A stretch of 64,000 bases of DNA, taken from assembly GCA_001274695.2 (NCBI GenBank), contig LARU01000002.1, positions 124,001 through 188,000 of the forward strand, read 5' to 3'. The position numbers and the translations under genes are program-made. Numbering within the stretch: the first letter of the stretch is position 1; each line of letters begins with the position of its first letter. The notes below the pieces were generated by a model. It was not told where the DNA came from, searched no databases, and saw nothing but the letters and a program-made list of their open reading frames with translations. The DNA comes from Azoarcus sp. PA01 (GTDB lineage: Bacteria; Pseudomonadota; Gammaproteobacteria; Burkholderiales; Rhodocyclaceae). Positions 43,401 to 51,425 of this stretch are shown one piece after another.

Positions 43401-44206
43401 GCCGTCCCGGCGATTCCCTGCCCGGCGCGTGGATCGGCGGCATCGGCCTGCTCGGCCCCGGCCTACACGACTGGCCCGGCGGCGCCGCGATCCTGGCCGG
43501 CGAGGCATCGTGGGTGCCGACGAAGACCGTGCTCAGCGCGCCGGAACGGCTGCCCGCGGCCGAACGGCGCCGTTCGGTGCGCGTCGTCAAGCTCGCGCTG
43601 ACCGTCGGCCTCGAAGCCGTCACCGCCGCCGGAGCCGACGCCTCGAGTCTCGCAACGGTGTTCAGTTCGTCCGGCGGCGACGGCCACAATTGCCACCTGA
43701 TCTGCGAAACGCTCGCGTCCGACGATCGCCAGGTGTCGCCGACCCGTTTCCACAACTCGGTGCATAACGCCGCTGCCGGCTACTGGGGCATCGCAACCGG
43801 CGCAATGGCTCCGGCAGCCGTGCTGTGCGCGTTCGACGGCAGCTTCGCCGCAGGGCTCCTCGAAGCGCTGGTGCAGGTCAGCGTCGACCGCGTGCCGAGC
43901 CTGCTGATCGCCTACGACGCCGACTACCCGGAACCGCTGCGCGCGGCGCGGCCGGTGCCCGACGCGTTCGGCACGGCGCTGCTGCTGACGCCGCAACCGG
44001 GGCCCGCGCACTTCGGCCACATCCGTGCCGGGCTGACGACGGCCGCAGCCGACACCCTCGCCAATCCGGCCCTCGACGCGCTGCGCCGGGCGATTCCCGC
44101 TGCCCGCAGCCTGCCGCTGCTCGCCGCGATCGCGCGGGGCGAACCGGGGCCGATCGTCCTCGACTATCTCGACCACGCGCGCGTCGCGGTCGATTTCACC
44201 GCATGA
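43397..44206 (+). CDS. Chain-length-factor-like ketosynthase partner
   Basis: A 269-aa protein with the N-terminal thiolase-fold half of a ketosynthase (PF13723-like): VVKLALTVGLEAVTAAGADA, TVFSSSGGDGHNCHLICETL, RFHNSVHNAAAGYWGIATGA. The catalytic Cys is absent (LCAFDGSFAA at the nucleophile site), as in the chain-length factors of type II systems. It probably sets polyene length with the preceding synthase. Four-base overlaps on both sides. No separate third ketosynthase (ApeR type) is visible. Confidence 0.86.
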   Translation: MSRPGDSLPGAWIGGIGLLGPGLHDWPGGAAILAGEASWVPTKTVLSAPERLPAAERRRSVRVVKLALTVGLEAVTAAGADASSLATVFSSSGGDGHNCHLICETLASDDRQVSPTRFHNSVHNAAAGYWGIATGAMAPAAVLCAFDGSFAAGLLEALVQVSVDRVPSLLIAYDADYPEPLRAARPVPDAFGTALLLTPQPGPAHFGHIRAGLTTAAADTLANPALDALRRAIPAARSLPLLAAIARGEPGPIVLDYLDHARVAVDFTA

Positions 44207-44682
44207 TTTCGCAACCGACGACGCTGGACCACGCCGCGATCGCCGCGCGCATTCCGCATCACGGCGCGATGTGCCTGCTCGACGCGGTGGACACGTGGGA
44301 CGCCGGATCGATCTGCTGCCGGGCGACGAGCCACCGCGATCCGGCCAATCCGCTGCGCGACGCAGGCAGCCTGCCGGCGACCGCCGCAATCGAATACGCG
44401 GCGCAGGCGATGGCGGTCCATGGCGCGCTGCTCGCGCCACCCGACGGTGCGCCGCGCGCCGGCTACCTCGCGAGCGTGCGCAGCGTCGAGCTCGCCGTGG
44501 CGCACCTCGACACCGTTGCCGGCGAACTCGACGTCCGCGCGGAGCGGCTGACCGGCAACGACAGCCAGGTCCTGTACAGGTTCACCGTCTGCGCCGCGGG
44601 CACGACGCTGGTTTCCGGGCGCGCCGCGGTGATTCTCGATGCGGGCGCGCCCGGCGCCGGCCTTTCACGGAGCCCCGCTTGA
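44203..44682 (+). CDS. apeP: ApeP-family dehydratase
   Basis: A 159-aa hotdog-fold protein. IAARIPHHGAMCLLDAVDTW has the catalytic His pair, and GSLPATAAIEYAAQAMAVHG the Glu. This is the ApeP pattern. With ApeI it dehydrates the beta-hydroxy intermediates. The ATG at 44203 overlaps the previous stop by four bases, and its own stop overlaps the TTG start of the ketoreductase. Confidence 0.88.
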   Translation: MISQPTTLDHAAIAARIPHHGAMCLLDAVDTWDAGSICCRATSHRDPANPLRDAGSLPATAAIEYAAQAMAVHGALLAPPDGAPRAGYLASVRSVELAVAHLDTVAGELDVRAERLTGNDSQVLYRFTVCAAGTTLVSGRAAVILDAGAPGAGLSRSPA

Positions 44683-45398
44683 AACGCGCGCTCGTCACCG
44701 GCGGCAGCGGCGGCATCGGCGCCGCGATCTGCAGCCGCCTCGCAGCCGACGGCTGCCACGTCTTCGTCCATGCCCATCGCAACCTCGACCAGGCGCGTGC
44801 GCTCGTCGACGACATCCGCGCGGGCGGCGGCAGCGCGACGCCGGTCGGCTTCGACGTCACCGATGCCGCGGCGACCTCGGCCGCGCTCGAGGCGCTGCTC
44901 GCCGAAGCGCCGATCCAGATCCTCGTGAACAATGCCGGCATCCACGACGACGCGGTGTTCCCGGGGATGCGCGCGCAGCAGTGGCAGCGCGTCATCGACG
45001 TGTCGCTGAACGGATTCTTCAACGTCACGCAGCCGCTGACGATGCCGATGATCCGCACCCGCTGGGGGCGCATCATCACGATCTCGTCGGTCGCGGCGAT
45101 CACCGGCAACCGCGGCCAGACGAACTACGCCGCGGCGAAAGGGGCGCTGCATTCAGCGAGCCGCTCGCTGTCGCAGGAACTCGCGAGCCGCGGCATCACC
45201 GTCAATGTCGTCGCGCCGGGGATCATCGACACATTGATGAGCGAAAGCACGTTCGACGCAGCCGCGATCGCCCGGCTGGTGCCGATGAAACGTGCCGGCC
45301 GCCCAGCCGAAGTCGCCGACCTCGTCGGCTTCCTCGCGTCAGAGCAGGCCGCATACATCAGCGGCCAGGTGATCTCGATCAACGGCGGAATGATCTAA
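44679..45398 (+). CDS. 3-oxoacyl-ACP reductase (FabG-like) of the polyene locus
   Basis: A 239-aa short-chain dehydrogenase. NADPH-binding VTGGSGGIGAAICSRL (6-21), VNNAGIHDD, catalytic Ser in ITISSVAAITGNRG and Tyr-Lys in NYAAAKGALHSAS. It reduces the beta-keto group during chain extension. The start is a TTG in a TTGA overlap with apeP, and family alignment (short KRALVTGG N-terminus) supports it. Last plus-strand gene. Its stop overlaps the stop of the convergent glycosyltransferase by four bases. Confidence 0.89.
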   Translation: MKRALVTGGSGGIGAAICSRLAADGCHVFVHAHRNLDQARALVDDIRAGGGSATPVGFDVTDAAATSAALEALLAEAPIQILVNNAGIHDDAVFPGMRAQQWQRVIDVSLNGFFNVTQPLTMPMIRTRWGRIITISSVAAITGNRGQTNYAAAKGALHSASRSLSQELASRGITVNVVAPGIIDTLMSESTFDAAAIARLVPMKRAGRPAEVADLVGFLASEQAAYISGQVISINGGMI

Positions 45399-46258
45399 CT
45401 CTGACGCTCGGCGCGCTTGCCGCGGCCACGCGCGTAGCGCCGCCCCGCGAGCAGCGGCAGGCGCAGCAGGAAACCGAAGAACAGCCGCGTGTGCATCCAC
45501 GTCAGCAGCAGGTTGTCGCGCAGATAATTGAAATGCGAGACGCCGCCTTCGGCGGGCGCGAAGTAGCGCACCGGCGCCGGCAGGTTCACCGGCGGCACGC
45601 CGGCCCAGCTCATCCGCACGACCGCCTCCGGGTCGAAATCGAACCTCCGCATCCAGCGCTGCCCGTGCATCACGCGCGCGAGCGGCGCAATCGGATAGAC
45701 GCGGAAGCCGAACAGCGAATCGCCGATTCCCGTCCACAAGGTTTCGAGGTTCGCCCACCAGTTCGACACTCGCCGGCCACGCACGCGCAGCGCCGGCGCG
45801 CTGGCGTCGAACACCGGTACGCCAAGGATCATCGCCTCGGGCCGTGCCTGCGAAGCTGCCATGAAGTCCGGAATCAGCTCGGCCGGGTGCTGGCCGTCCG
45901 AATCCATCGTCAGCACGTGCGTGAAGCCTTCGCCCGCGGCGAGCTCGATGCCGTGGAGCACCGCGGCGCCCTTGCCGAGGTTTTTCGGCAGCACGATGAC
46001 GCGCAGGCCCGGGTCGTCGTCCGCCATCGCCCGCAGCGCCTCGGTCGTGCCGTCGGTGCTGCCGTCGACGACGACCCACACCGGCAGCCATTCCCGACGC
46101 GCGGCGCGCACGGTGTCGAAGACCTTGCTGCCCGGGTTGTAGCTCGGGATCAGCAGCAGGTGGGTCGAAGCGGAGTCAGCCGCGCTCGGCGCTGGCTGCG
46201 GCGTCGTCGTGCCGTCGGGGCGACGTTGCGGATGCCGGAAAGTCGGGAAGCGCTGCAT
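45395..46258 (-). CDS. Glycosyltransferase family 2 of the polyene locus
   Basis: A 287-aa GT-A enzyme. The first about 30 residues are low-complexity (Pro, Thr, Ala), then LLLIPSYNPGSKVFDTVRAA, VVVDGSTDGTTEAL, the DxD-type motif LTMDSDGQHPAELI and GIGDSLFGFRVYPI. It probably glycosylates the polyene head or its lipid anchor. The 5' end overlaps the upstream acyltransferase gene by 83 bases, with no later in-frame ATG/GTG/TTG before the first strand. TTG at 46276 is an alternative start. Typical polyene clusters contain a glycosyltransferase and an acyltransferase side by side. Confidence 0.83.
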   Translation of the reverse strand: MQRFPTFRHPQRRPDGTTTPQPAPSAADSASTHLLLIPSYNPGSKVFDTVRAARREWLPVWVVVDGSTDGTTEALRAMADDDPGLRVIVLPKNLGKGAAVLHGIELAAGEGFTHVLTMDSDGQHPAELIPDFMAASQARPEAMILGVPVFDASAPALRVRGRRVSNWWANLETLWTGIGDSLFGFRVYPIAPLARVMHGQRWMRRFDFDPEAVVRMSWAGVPPVNLPAPVRYFAPAEGGVSHFNYLRDNLLLTWMHTRLFFGFLLRLPLLAGRRYARGRGKRAERQS

Positions 46259-47006
46259 GCTGGAGTTCCGCCGCAAAGTAGTGTTCGAGTTCCCGCATGA
46301 ATTCCTGCACGTTGCGTGCCGGCTCGAAACGCCGGCCGAGCCGCACGCGGTAGGTGACCGGCATTTCCGGCCGGCGGAACAGCGGCCAGCCCTTGCACAG
46401 GTATGGCGACGCGGTTTCGATGAAGATCGTCTGCACCGGCACTTTCGCGCGGCGTGCGATCAGCCCGACACTGCTCATCAACGGGTTCATAGGCAGTCTA
46501 GTCGTGCGCGTCCCTTCCGGAAAGACCAGCAGGTGGCTTCCGGCGGCGAGGTCTTCGGTCGCGCGCATGACCATGCGCAGCGGCGAATCGTTGCGGATGT
46601 AACGGGCGAGCCGTGCGCCGGCGCCGAGGAAAACGTTGTCCATCAGCCCCGCTTTCATGATGCATGCGACGTCGGGCAGGCGCGAGATCACCATCACGGC
46701 GTCGAGCAGGCACGGATGGTTCGGCGCGAGGATCAGCGGCCCCTGGCCGCGCAGCGCATCGAGTTCGCGCAGGTCGAAGCGGCACGCGCCGATCAACGTC
46801 AGGAAGCGCAGATAGCCGTGGAAGTTCCAGCTGATCACGCGCCGCCCGAGCCGCCGCCCGAGCGAGCCCGGCAGCAGCGGCTGCAGCGCCATCGCGAATG
46901 GTGTCCACAGCAGGCACACCGTGCCGAGATAGGCGAGGCCGAGATGCAGCAGCACGGTTTCGTGCACGACGCGCAGCCAGCTGCGCCGGATTGCGCGCTC
47001 ACTCAT
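46176..47006 (-). CDS. PlsC-type acyltransferase of the polyene locus
   Basis: A 276-aa membrane-associated 1-acylglycerol-phosphate-acyltransferase-like protein. Hydrophobic N-terminus (LLHLGLAYLGTVCLLWTPFA), the HX4D catalytic motif in LAPNHPCLLDAVMV, and FPEGTRTTRL for the acceptor. It probably attaches an acyl chain to the glycolipid or polyene anchor. Eight-base overlap with the MipA/OmpV gene upstream, and 83-base overlap with the glycosyltransferase downstream. Confidence 0.86.
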   Translation of the reverse strand: MSERAIRRSWLRVVHETVLLHLGLAYLGTVCLLWTPFAMALQPLLPGSLGRRLGRRVISWNFHGYLRFLTLIGACRFDLRELDALRGQGPLILAPNHPCLLDAVMVISRLPDVACIMKAGLMDNVFLGAGARLARYIRNDSPLRMVMRATEDLAAGSHLLVFPEGTRTTRLPMNPLMSSVGLIARRAKVPVQTIFIETASPYLCKGWPLFRRPEMPVTYRVRLGRRFEPARNVQEFMRELEHYFAAELQHAALPDFPASATSPRRHDDAAASAERG

Positions 47007-47862
47007 CGGCCAGCACCCGGTGCGAGGATTCGCCGATCAGCCACGTCACCGCAAAGCCCGCGGCGAAGTAATCGCGGCTCGTCACGAGCGGGCTGTCGAG
47101 GAATACCGCGCCGGCCAGCGTGTCGTAGCGGACGAAAGCGCCGGCCCAGCCGCCCGCGAACCGCTTCGACAGGGCGGCAAGGAACTGCGTGCCGGCATAG
47201 CCGCCTTTGGCATCGTATGCGGGCCGCGCCGCGGTCGCATCGCGCGTATCGACGCCGTAGAAATAACGGTGCTGGCGGCGGTCGCCGAACACCGGACCGG
47301 CGACGAGGCCGAGCGTCCAGCCGTCCAGGCCGGCCGGGTCACGCCAGTCGAGGTTGAGCTGCGGCGTGAACTGCCAGCCGGTCGATTCCGGATGGCTTTC
47401 GACCGTCACGCCGACGCGCAGCGGCAACCGTACGCGCAGCTTGCGGCGCTCGTCGGCGCTCTGCCACAAGCGCACGTCGAGCGAGGGTCCGATCTCGACT
47501 GTCGGCTCGAGATCGTCCATGCCGGCGCGCACATCCACGTCCTCGCTGCTCGCCGGGGGCGAGGCGGCGAGGCTCAGGCTGAGCTCGACGCGCTCGGTAT
47601 CGAAGAACGTGCCGCGCAGGCCGCGCCGGTCCGCTTTCAGGAATTCGCCGCGGTAGATCACGTACGGCACGGGAAGCACGAACACGCGGTTCTCGTCCGA
47701 ACCGCGATAGGCGGGAAACTGCAGCACGCCGACTCCCGCGCCGAGCTCCCACAGCGGCTTTTCTTCGTCTGCCGCGACGCAGGCCGCGGCCGGCACGAAC
47801 ATGCAGGCCATGACGACTGCGCGTGCCCGCAGCGGCAGGCGGCGTTGGCGCACGCCGGTCAT
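46999..47862 (-). CDS. MipA/OmpV-family outer-membrane protein
   Basis: A 287-aa predicted outer-membrane beta-barrel. Signal peptide (ARAVVMACMFVPAAACVAAD), then WELGAGVGVLQFPAYRGSDE and FVLPVPYVIYRGEFLKADRR, the MipA/OmpV opening. Aromatic C-terminal strands end in FAVTWLIGES. The true start could be the ATG at 47862 (weak ribosome site) or a later ATG at 47811; an in-frame extension to 48018 has no family resemblance. As first gene of the minus-strand half of the locus it could be the outer-membrane site where the polyene is inserted. That is inference from position. Confidence 0.83.
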   Translation of the reverse strand: MTGVRQRRLPLRARAVVMACMFVPAAACVAADEEKPLWELGAGVGVLQFPAYRGSDENRVFVLPVPYVIYRGEFLKADRRGLRGTFFDTERVELSLSLAASPPASSEDVDVRAGMDDLEPTVEIGPSLDVRLWQSADERRKLRVRLPLRVGVTVESHPESTGWQFTPQLNLDWRDPAGLDGWTLGLVAGPVFGDRRQHRYFYGVDTRDATAARPAYDAKGGYAGTQFLAALSKRFAGGWAGAFVRYDTLAGAVFLDSPLVTSRDYFAAGFAVTWLIGESSHRVLADE

Positions 47863-48021
47863 CCAGCGACAGCCGGCACATGCGCTCCCGAGTGCGGGCA
47901 ACTTGCCGCCCTCATCGACCCGGCCGGAACCCGACCGAACTCCACACCTGCCATCACGCCTCCCGGATGAGCCTTCATTTCGCTGAACGCGCGGAATTAT
48001 ACCGGCTGCCCGCAGCACAAA

Positions 48022-48936
48022 TCACGGCAGTTCCCGCACCCGCAGGTAACGGGGAAAGCGCGGCAGGCCTTTCGCGGTGAGTTCGCGGTAACGGTAGGTC
48101 ACGGTCGCGCCGATCGGCGGGGGAGCACGCCGTTGCGCATCCGAGAAGCCGCTGCCGATGCGAAAGCGCCGTCCGTCGGGCGTTTCGACTTCGAGTGCCC
48201 CGAGCATGCCCCGGAGCCGGCCCTTGCCAGGCCGATGCGCGACGACGCGCGCTTCGGCGTCGAGCCACGGCGTCAGCTTCAGCAGCACCGCGCTGCGCCC
48301 GGCGACCCACCCCGCATCGGCGCGATGCAGCATCAGGCCTTCCCCGCCGGCAGCGACGACACGCTCGAAGCGGCGCTGCAGCGCCGCGCGGTCGGCGACG
48401 CGAAACTGCTCGACCGCTTCCAGCCACGGCGGCCCGCCCGCGGTGACCGCCCTGATCCTGGCGATGCGCTCGGTGAAGCTGCCGCGCGCTTCCGGCATCT
48501 CGAACACCATGTAGCGCACCTGCCGCCATTCGTCGTCGACGGGTTCCAGCTTGCGCACGACGCCCGACAGCTGCTCGAAGCTGCGCCGGCCGATCCACAG
48601 CTCGCCGTCGAGCGCCTCCCGCGGCAAGCCGTCGAGGAACCATTGCGGTGTCGCGATCGGCTGTCCGCTGCGAAAGCGCAACGTCCGCCCGTCCCACAGC
48701 GCCCTCACGCCGTCGAGCTTTTCACTGATCCAGTACGCTGCCGGATCGATATCGTCGCGATACACCATCGCGAGCGTCGCAGCGGGCCCGCTTGGCGTAT
48801 CGGCGGGCGCTGGTAGCGGCGACGCGAGCAGCAGGACGCAAAGAAGCGTGGCCAGGACCTGCGGACGGAAGCTGCTTTCGCGGCACGCTCGGCCGATGCG
48901 CGGAAAACGGGAAAGCGACAGCGAGAACGGATTCAT
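48022..48936 (-). CDS. ligE: Periplasmic ATP-dependent DNA ligase (LigE type)
   Basis: A 304-aa minimal DNA ligase. Adenylation lysine Lys73 in ISEKLDGVRALW (motif I), LDGELWIGRRSFE (III), VFEMPEARG (IIIa), GEGLMLHRADAG (IV) and LLKLTPWLDAEARVV (V). The C-terminal OB domain starts near 220. An N-terminal signal-like segment (VLATLLCVLLLASPLPAPA, residues 27-45) predicts export, a hallmark of the LigE group, which is tied to competence and biofilm in Neisseria. ATG at 48936 is preferred (GGAG 10 bases upstream). A GTG at 48945 is possible. Confidence 0.88.
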   Translation of the reverse strand: MNPFSLSLSRFPRIGRACRESSFRPQVLATLLCVLLLASPLPAPADTPSGPAATLAMVYRDDIDPAAYWISEKLDGVRALWDGRTLRFRSGQPIATPQWFLDGLPREALDGELWIGRRSFEQLSGVVRKLEPVDDEWRQVRYMVFEMPEARGSFTERIARIRAVTAGGPPWLEAVEQFRVADRAALQRRFERVVAAGGEGLMLHRADAGWVAGRSAVLLKLTPWLDAEARVVAHRPGKGRLRGMLGALEVETPDGRRFRIGSGFSDAQRRAPPPIGATVTYRYRELTAKGLPRFPRYLRVRELP

Positions 48937-49101
48937 CGGGCGCACGCTCCGGGCTTTAATGCCTTTGGCATTGTACGACCTTTCGTGCCTACCGGCATTG
49001 CGACCGCCTGGAACACTCCTTGTGCACCTTGCGCGGCCCGGTCCGTTCGCACGGCCTGCGTGACCCCGCGGCGTGAGGCGACGTCGATCGCGCTTCGCCG
49101 C

Positions 49102-49107
49102 TACAAT
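49102..49107 (+). promoter_or_regulatory. Candidate -10 element of miaA
   Basis: TACAAT in CGCTACAATCCC, 45 bases before the miaA ATG. No clear -35. Confidence 0.3.
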
Positions 49108-49151
49108 CCCTTCCCCGGATTCTCCGTCACCGCCCCCCGCCCCTGCTCCCG

Positions 49152-50114
49152 ATGCAACCCTCCGCCCTCCTCCTGCTCGGCCCGACCGCCAGCGGCAAGA
49201 CCGCCTCCGCGCTCGCCCTGGCGCGCGCGCTGCCGATCGAGATCGTCAGTGTCGATTCGGCGCTCGTCTATCGCGACATGGACATCGGCACCGCGAAGCC
49301 GAGCGCAGCGGAACGCGCCGCCTGCCCGCACCACCTAATCGACATCGTGTCGCCCGAAGAGCGCTATTCGGCAGCGCACTTTCGTCGCGACGCGCTGCGG
49401 CTGATCGGCGAAATCCACGCGCGCGGGCGCATCGCGCTGCTCGCCGGCGGCACGATGCTGTACTTCAAGGCGCTGCGCGACGGGCTGTCGGACCTGCCCG
49501 GCGCCGACGCGGACCTGCGCGCCGACATCGACGCCGCCGCGGCGCGCCTCGGCTGGCCGGCCCTGCATGCGCAGCTCGCACAGCTCGACCCGGACGCCGC
49601 GGCGCGGCTCGATCCGGCCGACGCGCAGCGCATCCAGCGCGCGCTCGAGATCGTGCGTCTGACCGGACGGCCGCTCGCCGAAAGTTACGCCCGGCGCGAG
49701 GCTGCGGCGCTGCCGTTCCGCATGCTGCCGATCGCGCTCGTGCCATCGGATCGCGCGGTGTTGCATGCGCGCATCGAACAGCGCTTCGACCAGATGCTCG
49801 CAGCCGGCCTGATCGACGAACTGCGTGCGTTGCGCGCGCGCTACACGCTCGACCCGGCGCTGCCGTCGATGCGCTGCGTCGGCTACCGGCAGGTGTGGGA
49901 CTATCTCGAGGGCCGGGACGATTACGCCACGATGCGCTTCAAAGGCATCGCCGCGACGCGCCAGCTCGCGAAGCGCCAGCTCACCTGGCAACGCCAGTTC
50001 CGCGACAGCTGGCCCGGGCTCGTCGAGATCGACTGCCTGCGCGCGGACCTGACCGACGCCGTCGGCGCAGCTGCCGCGCGCCTGCTCGCCCGCTCACGGG
50101 ACGCCGCGCACTAG
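49152..50114 (+). CDS. miaA: tRNA dimethylallyltransferase
   Basis: MiaA adds a dimethylallyl group to A37 of tRNAs that read UNN codons. 320 aa: P-loop [16 protein letters not shown] (8-23), [17 protein letters not shown], and the family segments [46 protein letters not shown] and the tRNA-binding [13 protein letters not shown]. All are standard. It stands alone rather than in the mutL-miaA-hfq string. Its 3' end overlaps the convergent membrane-protein gene by 21 bases. Confidence 0.96.
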   Translation: MQPSALLLLGPTASGKTASALALARALPIEIVSVDSALVYRDMDIGTAKPSAAERAACPHHLIDIVSPEERYSAAHFRRDALRLIGEIHARGRIALLAGGTMLYFKALRDGLSDLPGADADLRADIDAAAARLGWPALHAQLAQLDPDAAARLDPADAQRIQRALEIVRLTGRPLAESYARREAAALPFRMLPIALVPSDRAVLHARIEQRFDQMLAAGLIDELRALRARYTLDPALPSMRCVGYRQVWDYLEGRDDYATMRFKGIAATRQLAKRQLTWQRQFRDSWPGLVEIDCLRADLTDAVGAAAARLLARSRDAAH

Positions 50115-51425
50115 CGCGACGCCGAACAGCCACACGACCGCCAGCGCATACGCCGCGAGGCAGTAGCGCAGGTTCGCGCGCGCGAGCCCGAGCGCCGGCA
50201 GCGCGAAGCGCCCCTGCAGCGACAGATGCACGCCGGACATCGGATTGAGCGCGAGGCCGATGCCCCAGCTCATCAGGAACATCAGCGCGAGCAGCAGCGG
50301 GTCGGGCGCGAGCGGCGCGAGCCACGCCGACGCGATGACGATCGTCACCAGCGCGTGCACGCCGAGCGCCGACAATGCGATCATCAGCCCGAGCACGACC
50401 GCCGCCTGCAGCGGGCCGAAACGCTCGAACGGCAGCCAGCCGGAATCGGTCTGCATCAGCGCCTGCAGACCGGTCGCCAGCACGCCGGCGGCGAGGAACA
50501 GCATCAGCTCGCCCGACATCGCCGGCAAGCGACGATGGGCGTGATCGATGATGCGCTCGAGGCCATCGGCCGCGCCGCTGCGGCCCAACACCGCGGCGAC
50601 GCTGATCGCGAGCGCCGCGCCGCTGATGATCGCGAGCGACGACCACGCGGGCAGCAGGAAATGACCGGCGCTGACGATGCCCGTGAGCACGAGCGGCAGC
50701 CACAGCGCCGACAGGCGCATCGGGAAACCGACGAAGTCGGGAGCCTCGCCCGCGGCCGCCGGCGGCAGCGTCCGCCCCGCGACCCACACCAGCACGGCGG
50801 CCAGCGGCGCGCCGGCGAGCGCGACGTCGGCGAGGCGCGCCTGGGGCGCATACGTCAGCGCGACTGCCATGGCGCCGAAAAACGGCGACCACAGCGCGGC
50901 GAGCATGAACGCGCGCGCGATCGCGGCCGCCTGGCGCGGCGACAGCTGTCCGGACTGCGCAATCCGCTCGGCGACGATGAAAATCACCGACATGTTGATG
51001 ACGGCGCCGAAAACATGCACGCCGGCCAGCGTCTGCCACAACGCGCGTCGCCCGCGCGGCAAGGGCCGGCGATCGTCGCCCCCCATGCCGACGAGCTGGA
51101 GGAAGCTCACCGCGGCGAGCATGCCGAGCAGCGGCGTGTTCTTCGTCAGCACGCCGCTCCACGAAGGGCTGTGGCCGCGCCACAGCGCAAGCGCGAGCGC
51201 GACGGCGCCGAGCGCGGAGAGGATGATCGCGAAGCGGTGCTGCTTGTGGTCGAGGCGCGGCCACAGCGCGATTGCCGCGCCCCATGCGGCGAGGCCGGCG
51301 GGCCAGGCCGGAAGGCCGGTGCGCGCGCCGTACGCGAGCGACAGCAGCACCAGCGCCACCATCAACCACGCGGCGAGCGCCGAACGCGGCCGCGAAAGGA
51401 TTTGTTGCGGCGGCGAATGCGGCAC
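50094..51425 (-). CDS. Polytopic membrane protein of unknown function
   Basis: A 443-aa protein with about eleven hydrophobic segments. I do not recognise the family with confidence. Longer loops carry charged residues ([39 protein letters not shown]). [14 protein letters not shown] and [20 protein letters not shown] are the most patterned stretches. The overall shape recalls permeases of the ion-transporter superfamily, but this is only by appearance. The start is 4 bases downstream of the RND pump stop, so it may be the third gene of the efflux operon. Its 3' end runs 21 bases into miaA antisense. Confidence 0.7.
   Translation of the reverse strand: MPHSPPQQILSRPRSALAAWLMVALVLLSLAYGARTGLPAWPAGLAAWGAAIALWPRLDHKQHRFAIILSALGAVALALALWRGHSPSWSGVLTKNTPLLGMLAAVSFLQLVGMGGDDRRPLPRGRRALWQTLAGVHVFGAVINMSVIFIVAERIAQSGQLSPRQAAAIARAFMLAALWSPFFGAMAVALTYAPQARLADVALAGAPLAAVLVWVAGRTLPPAAAGEAPDFVGFPMRLSALWLPLVLTGIVSAGHFLLPAWSSLAIISGAALAISVAAVLGRSGAADGLERIIDHAHRRLPAMSGELMLFLAAGVLATGLQALMQTDSGWLPFERFGPLQAAVVLGLMIALSALGVHALVTIVIASAWLAPLAPDPLLLALMFLMSWGIGLALNPMSGVHLSLQGRFALPALGLARANLRYCLAAYALAVVWLFGVALVRGVP

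Noticed and set aside
34050..47862. Housekeeping fatty-acid synthesis cluster
   Set aside because: No fabD, fabH or acpP-like order. A chain-length-factor partner, MMPL exporter, LolA-like carrier and ApeI/ApeP dehydratases point to a secondary-metabolite polyene locus instead.
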